Source: JBOGWP01 sp050693875
GTDB lineage: Bacteria; Actinomycetota; CADDZG01; JAHWKV01; JBOGWP01
Assembly: GCA_050693875.1 (NCBI GenBank)
Contig: JBOGWP010000159.1
Span: forward strand, 8,642 to 72,641
Direction of reading: 5' to 3'
DNA: 64,000 bases
Every line of letters starts with the position of its first letter. Positions within the stretch are counted from its first letter, which is position 1. The position numbers and the translations under genes are program-made. The notes beneath the pieces were generated by a model that saw nothing but the letters and a program-made list of their open reading frames with translations, did no database searches and was not told where the DNA came from. Positions 58,126-64,000 of this stretch are shown here, piece after piece.

Positions 58126-58962
58126 TCAGCGTGCTGATCGCTTGCGTTCGACCCCGCTGGTCGCTCGCTCTCGAGGTCGGCGCGGCCGGCGCAAAGGCTG
58201 ATCCGGAGGCCGCAGGGGGCTGACCCGAAAGCGAACCAGGGCGACGACCCAGGTGAGCGGATCCCGAACGAACCGCACCTTCTTCCCCCGGTCGTATCCG
58301 CGGGAGACGTATGTGATCGGGACCTCAATGGGCTGAAAGCCGAGGCGGACGAGCTTCCCTACGAGCTCCCAGTCGAAGTCGAATCGATCGGCGACAAACT
58401 CGACGTCGGCGATGCACTTCGTCCGAAACACCTTGTACATGGTGAAGGGGTCGCGGAGGCGAGTTCCGTAGACCACGTTGAACAGCCAGGTGAAGACCCA
58501 GTGCGCCGCGTTCATGACGCGGCTCACCAGCCTCACGTCCCCGAACTCCCGCATGGCCTTGCCCGGCGCGTGGCGGCAGCCGAGCACGAAATCCCCCTGA
58601 CCGGAGAGGATCGGCTCGAGCACGACCGGATAATCTTCGATGCGGTACTCGAGGTCTGCGTCCTGGATCAGCACGATGTCGCCCGAGGCGTGCTGGAGAC
58701 CCTCACGGACGGCGTTTCCCTTCCCCCGAGGCCGATCCTGCTCGATGAGCTTCACCCGGCCATCTGAGGCGTAACGCCTGCAGATTTCTCGCGTGCCGTC
58801 GGCCGATCCGCTCTCGACGACGATCAGCTCGATGTCGACGCCGGTGATCGACTGGGCCAGGACCTGCTCGATCACGGTCCCGACGGTTGCTGCCTCGTTA
58901 TAGGCGGCCATGACCACCGACAGGGTCGTGCGGCCCGGGCCTCCCCCCAGATCGGCGCTCAC
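58126..58962 (-). CDS. Glycosyltransferase family 2
   Basis: A 278-residue GT2 of the polyprenyl-phosphate sugar-transferase type: L-S-V-V-M-A-A-Y-N-E-A-A-T, I-V-V-E-S-G-S-A-D-G-T-R-E, R-G-K-G-N-A-V-R-E-G-L and I-Q-D-A-D-L-E-Y-R (D-x-D). D-P-F-T-M-Y-K-V-F-R and R-F-D-F-D-W-E-L are also typical of DPM1-like enzymes. The tail is short and basic with no membrane helix. The GTG start overlaps the GmhA stop by GTGA. It probably makes a polyprenyl-linked sugar for the YfhO-like protein. Confidence 0.9.
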   Translation of the reverse strand: MSADLGGGPGRTTLSVVMAAYNEAATVGTVIEQVLAQSITGVDIELIVVESGSADGTREICRRYASDGRVKLIEQDRPRGKGNAVREGLQHASGDIVLIQDADLEYRIEDYPVVLEPILSGQGDFVLGCRHAPGKAMREFGDVRLVSRVMNAAHWVFTWLFNVVYGTRLRDPFTMYKVFRTKCIADVEFVADRFDFDWELVGKLVRLGFQPIEVPITYVSRGYDRGKKVRFVRDPLTWVVALVRFRVSPLRPPDQPLRRPRRPRERATSGVERKRSAR

Positions 58963-59594
58963 CGGGTAGGGGCCTGGGCGACTCTGGCTGCGTCCAGCGA
59001 CTCCCACCGCGGCGCCGACCGAAGGAGGTCGGGATGAGTCACCAGTAGGTGCCAGAAGACCGCCTGCATCCCCTCGGTGTGGGCGGTGACGTTCGCAGGG
59101 TTTACCGTCGGGACGAGGATGCAGGCATCGGCGGCGGCGCGAAGGTATCCTCCATCCCTCCCGACGATCCCGGTGACCGAGGCGCCTGCCTCCTTCGCGG
59201 TCCGGATTGCTTTGACGAGGTTCATGCTCACCCCGCGCTCCGCGTCGCCACCGCCGACCGAGAACACGAAGAGACAGTCGCCGGACCGGATGCGGGACCC
59301 GATGAGCCAATTCGAGTAGGCGACCTCCCATCCCTCGTCGTTCACCCGGGCGGTGAGCTCGGCGACATTGTCGTTCGGGCAGTACGCCTCGAAGCCGGCC
59401 AGCTTCCGGAAGTCGCAGGTCGCGTGGGAGGCGTGCGCCGCTCCTCCGCCCGACCCACAGAGAAAGAGCCGCCCGCCGCGATCGCGTGTGCTCCGCAGGA
59501 CGCGCACGACCTCCTCCACGTCGGACGGCGGAGCAATGCCGAGTATTGAGGCGGACTCGGCCAGGAATGCCTCGGTGAAAGAGGGCCGCTGCAC
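58959..59594 (-). CDS. gmhA: Sedoheptulose 7-phosphate isomerase-like SIS protein
   Basis: A 211-residue SIS-domain protein: F-L-C-G-S-G-G-G-A-A-H-A-S-H (44-57, with H57 in the metal site), V-F-S-V-G-G-G-D-A-E-R-G and H-T-E-G-M-Q-A-V-F-W-H (172-182). In E. coli GmhA the second ligand is Glu65; here Asp61 takes its place, and Glu174 stands where Gln172 is. The substitutions are conservative, so isomerase activity is plausible. It would convert sedoheptulose 7-phosphate to D-glycero-D-manno-heptose 7-phosphate, the first step for HddA, GmhB and HddC. The GTG start is divergent from the large glycosyltransferase gene. Confidence 0.82.
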   Translation of the reverse strand: MQRPSFTEAFLAESASILGIAPPSDVEEVVRVLRSTRDRGGRLFLCGSGGGAAHASHATCDFRKLAGFEAYCPNDNVAELTARVNDEGWEVAYSNWLIGSRIRSGDCLFVFSVGGGDAERGVSMNLVKAIRTAKEAGASVTGIVGRDGGYLRAAADACILVPTVNPANVTAHTEGMQAVFWHLLVTHPDLLRSAPRWESLDAARVAQAPTR

Positions 59595-59738
59595 GCGTTG
59601 GCATTCTATGTGACGAAGCGGCCGCCGGTCGGGACCCCTCTCTCGTTCCCATCATGCCGGCCGGGGGCGTCCCTGATCCGGATATGCTATGCAGCCATCC
59701 TGAGCAGCCTCCGAGAGGTGCCGAGGAGATCCCCACTC

Positions 59739-62700
59739 GTGGATCCACATCAGCTGCCCCAGCACGACTCACTGCCATCGGAGAGCCAACTCCCTCACGA
59801 TGGGGAGCGAATGGTCCCCGACCTCGACCGGGAGGGCCTGATCTACGTCGAGCACGTCGTCCGGTACCGTTTCGCCGCCCAGCTCGTCGAGGGCAAACGC
59901 GTTCTCGACGTGGCGTGCGGCGCGGGGTATGGGTGCGCCACGCTTTCGAACGCGGGTGCCGCGGAGGTCGTCGGTGTCGACCGTGCGGCGGCTGCGGTGG
60001 AATACGCGCACCGCCGCTACGGGGGGATGGGGCGTCGCTTCCTTGCTTGCAACGCCACCCAGATGCCGTTCGCAGCGGGCTCGTTCGACGTCGTGATCTC
60101 GTTCGAGACCCTGGAGCACCTGGGCGAGCAGGCGCGCTTCGTGGACGAGGTGCGACGGGTTCTGGGAGACGACGGCCTCTTCGTGTTGTCGACTCCGAAC
60201 CGGCTCCGGTATCCGAAGGGCAACCCGTTTCATGTCCACGAGCTGGACGACGTCGAGTTCGAGGCCTTTCTGCGGGGACGGTTTCGGCACGTCGAGCTCC
60301 TGGCCCAGGACAATTGGACCGCGGGGGCGATCCTCCGCCCCTCGACCAAGGTGGACGATGGCGACGGCCCCAGGCCGCGGGTCACGGTCGACGGGGGGGT
60401 CAGCGAGGAGCCCCTGGGCCCCCTCTACCTGCTCGCGATTTGCTCGGACGGGCCTCTTCCCGAGCCCCTCGAGCGCGTGATGCTCGCGCGGATCCCGCCC
60501 CAAGAGCTGTTGATGTACCTCGCTCGAGACGACGAGCTACGCGCGGTCCGGAGCCAGCGCGACGAGTGGGAGTCTCAGGCGCGCGCCCTGGAGCGCGACC
60601 GTGACCGATGGGCGACGGAAGCCGCAGCTCTCGGGGAGGACCGGGACGGGTGGGCCGCTGAGGCGGCCGCCGTCCGGGAGAACCGGGACGGGCTGGCGGG
60701 AGACGTGGCCTGGCTCAAGGCAGAGCTTCTGGGCGCGAACATCCGGTTGGAATCCGCCGAGCGGCTCGCCCAGCGCCGGCAGGTTGCACTCGCCGCGCTG
60801 GAGTCCGAAGCCGTCGGCCTGCACGGCGACATCAGGCTTCTCGGGGAGGAGCTTGCAGCGCTGCGAGGGGCGCGTACGTTCGCGCTGGCCGCGCGCATCG
60901 GACGCGCGGCGGGCAGCCTGCTCCCCCCCGGGTCTTCCCAGCGCCGCATGTTGGCGGCCGCCCGGGCAACGGTGCGCGAACTGGCCGAGACGGGCCGACG
61001 CCTCCGCAACGGGTGGCGGACGCCATCCGAGCAGGCGCCGCCCCCCATCGATCAGCAGCGAGGGTACTCGGAGTGGCGCCAGCTGTACGATGCCACTCCC
61101 GACGAGCTGCGGGCTCAACGGGAGACGGCGCTTCGCGCTTCGAATGTCGTCGCCTTCATCTGCCTCATCGGCGGCGCAGAGGCCACGCCCGAAGGCCAGG
61201 CCACCCTGGCGAGCCTTCGTGCGCAGACCTGGCCTTTCTGGTCGTTCGTGTTCGCCTGGGAGTTCCCGGGTGGACCCGGCGCGGTCGACCCTGAGAAGGT
61301 CCGCCAATCGGTCGAGGATTCGGGGCAGGACTTTGTCCTCTTCCTTCGCGCCGGCGACCGGCTGACCCCCGACTGCCTCTATCATGTCTCGGCTGCGGCC
61401 AGCCGGGACCCCCTGCTCGAGCTCGTGACCTGGGACGACGACGTCCTCGGAGCGGGCGGATTTTCTGATCCCCGCTTTCGCCCGGACTGGTCACCCGAGC
61501 TCCTGCTCTCGCGCGACTACATCGGACGGTCCTTCGCGCTCCGCGTTCGGCGTTTTCTCTCCGACGGCGGGCTTCGGGGGGAGTACGACTCACATTGCCT
61601 CTGGGAGCTGTTGCTCCGGGCCCAGCTCGGTGGGGAAAGGGTCGCTCGTGTGGCCCGCATTCTGTCGCACCTCGTGGAGCGGCGAGAGGAGACCGACGCC
61701 GATGGTACGCGGGCGGTTGGCGACGCGCTCTCGCGGGCCGGGGAGCGCGCGAGGGCGGTGGTCGAGCGAGGGGCGGTTCGAGTGACCTGGGAGCACGATG
61801 AATGGCCCCATGTGACGGTGATCGTGCCGACTCGCCACACCGTGGGGCTGCTCGAGCGCTGCCTGTCCTCGCTCGAGAAGACCGATTACCCCAGCTTCGA
61901 CGTGGTCGTCGTGGACAACGGCGATCGCACCCGGGAGGCGGAGGCGTGGTATCAGGGAAGGTTCCCCCGCCTCGACCTGTCCGTGGATTGGTGGGATCTG
62001 CCGTTCAACTTCTCCGCCGTCAACAACCACGCCGCCGCAAAGGCCCGAGGCGACATTCTCCTCTTCTTGAACGACGACACCGAGGTCCTGGATCCGGGCT
62101 GGATGCGAGAGCTTGCCGGTTGGGCACGGCGGCCGGGCATGGGGCTGGTCGGCTGCCAACTCCTCTTTCCCGACGGAACCATACAGTTCGCCGGAACGAT
62201 TGTCGGACTTGGGGGCTTCGCCGACCACGTCTTCCAGGGGCTCCTCCCGGGCAGCGACACTCTCCTCGGTCCGACCACGTCCTACCGGAACACCTTGTCG
62301 GTAACCGCCGCTTGTCTAGCCGTCCGCCGGAGCCTGTTCGAGTCCCTGGGGGGCTTCGACGAGCAGTTCATCCTGTGCGGCGGCGATGTTGCGCTCGGGT
62401 TGCAGGCGGTCCTCGCCGGGCTTCGCAACGTGGTGACGCCCTTTACCGTGCTGCGTCACCACGAGTCGGCGACCCGCGGGACGGCCATCCCGAGAGGTGA
62501 CTTCTTCGCGAGCTTTTGGGCGTATCAGTACTGGCTCTTCGCCGGGGATCCCTACTTTTCCCCGAGCCTCTCCCTGTCGAGCCGGATTCCTCAGCTCCGG
62601 TTCCGTGACGAGCCCCCCGTGGCCGACCGCGTTGGGGAGGTCCTGGGGCGCGACCTCCGGGTTTTCCGGCAGACGAGCGACGCCGGTGAAACACTCGCGC

Positions 62701-63860
62701 TGGCCGACGCGTGCAGGGCGTCACGCGCCGACGTCGAAGCAGTTCACCGGCTGCACGAGGCCCATCGAGGGCCGCTCGACGTCCAGGTGGTCAACTGGTT
62801 CATCCCGGAGTTCGACAGCCCCTTCTACGGCGGCATCAACACGGCTCTCCGCATCGCCGACCATCTGTCGCGCCACCACGGCGTCTCGAATCGTTTCGTC
62901 GTCTGGGGTCACCCGCCCGACGACTTCATCCGCTCCGGTATCGCTGCGGCGTTCCCCTCCCTTGCTCGAGGTGAGATCTGCTTCACCGATGTGTCGGAAC
63001 GCTCGCTGGAGCGCGTCCCAGAGGCCGACGTGTCGATCGCGACCCTTTGGGTGACGGCCTACTCGGTCGCCAAGTTCCCCCATACGCGGCGGAAATTCTA
63101 CCTCATCCAGGACTTCGAGCCGATGTTCTATCCGGCCAGCACGCTCTATGCGCTTGCGGAGGAGACGTACCGCCTCGGCCTCTACGGCCTCTGCAATACC
63201 GAGACCCTGCGAACCATCTACGAGCGTGACTACGGGGGGAAGGGTCACGCTTTCGTTCCGGCCGTCGACACCGACATCTTCCATGCTGAGGGGCGCGACC
63301 AATCGAGGCCTGGCGATCCTGTGACCGTGTTCGTCTACGCTCGCCCCGGTCACTGGCGAAACTGCTGGGAGCTTGCCTCACTGGCGCTGCGCGAGCTGAA
63401 GGCGCGGCTGGGCGACCGCGTCCGCATCGTGACTGCCGGGTCGTGGGCGCTGTCGGAGGATGATGCCGGTCGAGCAGGTATCCGACATCTCGGACTCGTT
63501 CACTACCGGGCGACCGGCCCTCTCTACAGGACATGCGACGTCGGGCTCGTGCTCACTGTGTCGAAGCATCCCTCGTATCTGCCGCTCGAGCTGATGGCGT
63601 GCGGCGTCCCGGTGGTTGCCTTCGACAATCCTGCCGGCGGCTGGATACTCCGCCACGAGCGCAACTGCCTCTTGGCGGAAAGAACGGTGGACGGGCTGGC
63701 GGCCGCACTCGAGCGGCTGTGCCGGGATCACGAGCTGCGAGTTCGTCTCGCCCGCCAGGCGGTCACCGACGTCGGGGCCGCTCATGGAAGTTGGGAGAAA
63801 TCCCTCGCGTCCGTCGTTCGAATCCTCGCCGACCCCGAAGGATTTCAGGGGAGCCCCTGA
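59739..63860 (+). CDS. Giant methyltransferase-coiled coil-GT2-GT4 fusion
   Basis: A 1373-residue protein with four parts. Residues about 20-200 are a methyltransferase with G-E-R-M-V-P, V-L-D-V-A-C-G-A-G-Y-G and S-F-E-T-L-E-H-L-G-E. About 265-375 form a coiled coil with 14-residue periodicity (E-R-D-R-D-R-W-A-T-E-A-A, G-E-D-R-D-G-W-A-A-E-A-A). About 460-980 hold GT2-type sequence with T-V-I-V-P-T-R-H-T, V-V-V-D-N-G and L-N-D-D-T-E-V-L (catalytic). About 1010-1365 are a GT4-like domain with Y-G-G-I-N-T-A-L, T-V-S-K-H-P-S-Y-L-P-L-E-L-M-A. The GTG at 59739 was chosen because G-E-R-M is conserved in this family; an ATG at 59811 would cut it. Confidence 0.8.
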   Translation: MDPHQLPQHDSLPSESQLPHDGERMVPDLDREGLIYVEHVVRYRFAAQLVEGKRVLDVACGAGYGCATLSNAGAAEVVGVDRAAAAVEYAHRRYGGMGRRFLACNATQMPFAAGSFDVVISFETLEHLGEQARFVDEVRRVLGDDGLFVLSTPNRLRYPKGNPFHVHELDDVEFEAFLRGRFRHVELLAQDNWTAGAILRPSTKVDDGDGPRPRVTVDGGVSEEPLGPLYLLAICSDGPLPEPLERVMLARIPPQELLMYLARDDELRAVRSQRDEWESQARALERDRDRWATEAAALGEDRDGWAAEAAAVRENRDGLAGDVAWLKAELLGANIRLESAERLAQRRQVALAALESEAVGLHGDIRLLGEELAALRGARTFALAARIGRAAGSLLPPGSSQRRMLAAARATVRELAETGRRLRNGWRTPSEQAPPPIDQQRGYSEWRQLYDATPDELRAQRETALRASNVVAFICLIGGAEATPEGQATLASLRAQTWPFWSFVFAWEFPGGPGAVDPEKVRQSVEDSGQDFVLFLRAGDRLTPDCLYHVSAAASRDPLLELVTWDDDVLGAGGFSDPRFRPDWSPELLLSRDYIGRSFALRVRRFLSDGGLRGEYDSHCLWELLLRAQLGGERVARVARILSHLVERREETDADGTRAVGDALSRAGERARAVVERGAVRVTWEHDEWPHVTVIVPTRHTVGLLERCLSSLEKTDYPSFDVVVVDNGDRTREAEAWYQGRFPRLDLSVDWWDLPFNFSAVNNHAAAKARGDILLFLNDDTEVLDPGWMRELAGWARRPGMGLVGCQLLFPDGTIQFAGTIVGLGGFADHVFQGLLPGSDTLLGPTTSYRNTLSVTAACLAVRRSLFESLGGFDEQFILCGGDVALGLQAVLAGLRNVVTPFTVLRHHESATRGTAIPRGDFFASFWAYQYWLFAGDPYFSPSLSLSSRIPQLRFRDEPPVADRVGEVLGRDLRVFRQTSDAGETLALADACRASRADVEAVHRLHEAHRGPLDVQVVNWFIPEFDSPFYGGINTALRIADHLSRHHGVSNRFVVWGHPPDDFIRSGIAAAFPSLARGEICFTDVSERSLERVPEADVSIATLWVTAYSVAKFPHTRRKFYLIQDFEPMFYPASTLYALAEETYRLGLYGLCNTETLRTIYERDYGGKGHAFVPAVDTDIFHAEGRDQSRPGDPVTVFVYARPGHWRNCWELASLALRELKARLGDRVRIVTAGSWALSEDDAGRAGIRHLGLVHYRATGPLYRTCDVGLVLTVSKHPSYLPLELMACGVPVVAFDNPAGGWILRHERNCLLAERTVDGLAAALERLCRDHELRVRLARQAVTDVGAAHGSWEKSLASVVRILADPEGFQGSP

Positions 63861-63970
63861 CTCCGAGTTCCGCAGCTCGTGAGCAGACGGATCGCCGAAA
63901 AGGGCCGTTGACCAGGGAAAACGCGTGAGAGCGCCGAAGACCGCGTGTGTCCACGCGGGGGGAGGTCAGA

Positions 63971-64000
63971 TCAGGCCGGGTCGAGCGCCGTGACCCGAGG
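63971..64000 (-). other. Possible C-terminal end of another protein, partial
   Basis: On the minus strand the last bases read P-R-V-T-A-L-D-P-A and a stop at 63971-63973. The end recalls the R-I-T-A-L-D-L-A-L-A-P end of the amidase repeat protein, so a further repeat protein could begin beyond the window. Only ten codons are seen, so this is a weak call. The rest of 63861-63970 holds no gene. Confidence 0.2.

Noticed and set aside
1..64000. Mobile elements, tRNA genes and attachment sites were looked for.
   Set aside because: No transposase, integrase, terminal inverted repeats, tRNA-like T-loop with acceptor pairing or phage genes were seen.

Overview
The window is a high-GC, gene-dense bacterial segment. 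Many genes start with GTG or TTG, stop/start overlaps of the ATGA/GTGA/TTGA type are common, and several promoters sit right at the start codon as expected for leaderless mRNAs. Together with the secreted proteins built from a G-Y-W-x-x-A-x-D-G-G-x-F-A-F-G-D repeat, this fits an uncultured Actinomycetota lineage (Acidimicrobiia-like). The assignment is by inference only. No tRNA, rRNA, CRISPR array, transposase or integrase was seen.

Layout. 0-5.9 kb: a lipoprotein start, panB, a hydrolase, a VOC protein, a receiver-like protein, a CBS protein and a dTDP-sugar set (rmlB-rmlC-rmlA). 6-10.1 kb (minus): a WxL-type surface complex locus with two DUF916-like proteins, WxL-type proteins and a small sortase-motif protein. 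10.2-16.7 kb (minus): a broken repeat protein, a frameshifted DUF5946 gene, a glycerol-3-phosphate dehydrogenase/glycerol kinase pair, a nucleotide-sugar dehydrogenase and a GT4 transferase. 16.7-40.6 kb: the most unusual region. Five large secreted proteins share the same 42-residue tandem repeat but carry different heads: Ig-like, a double Cu/Zn superoxide dismutase, a peptidoglycan amidase, SpoIID, and FG-GAP/VCBS. Three of them sit directly beside one of three PIG-V-like membrane mannosyltransferase genes. GT2, deacetylase and methyltransferase genes and a GDP-rhamnose pair (gmd/rmd-like) are interspersed. 40.6-44.3 kb: two frameshifted genes (YceI, intradiol dioxygenase), a small DMT/SMR transporter, a ClpP homologue with a displaced N-terminal frame, and an SRPBCC-ArsR pair with operator-like inverted repeats. 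44.3-63.9 kb: a long glycan cluster containing a pyruvyltransferase-family protein, large glycosyltransferases, all four steps of a GDP-D-glycero-alpha-D-manno-heptose pathway (GmhA, HddA, GmhB, HddC), a transaldolase-like enzyme, a UDP-sugar dehydrogenase homologue without its catalytic cysteine, sugar oxidoreductases and a YfhO-like membrane protein.

How the parts fit. The window reads as a cell-envelope locus. Activated sugars (dTDP-6-deoxyhexose, GDP-rhamnose, GDP-heptose, a uronate-type UDP sugar) are made by soluble enzymes, assembled by GT2/GT4 enzymes and completed outside by polyprenyl-phosphate-dependent PIG-V and YfhO-type membrane proteins. The pairing of PIG-V genes with repeat-protein genes suggests that the secreted repeat proteins are themselves glycosylated or displayed on this glycan. 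Several frameshifts lie in G/C homopolymers and could be assembly errors rather than true gene decay.
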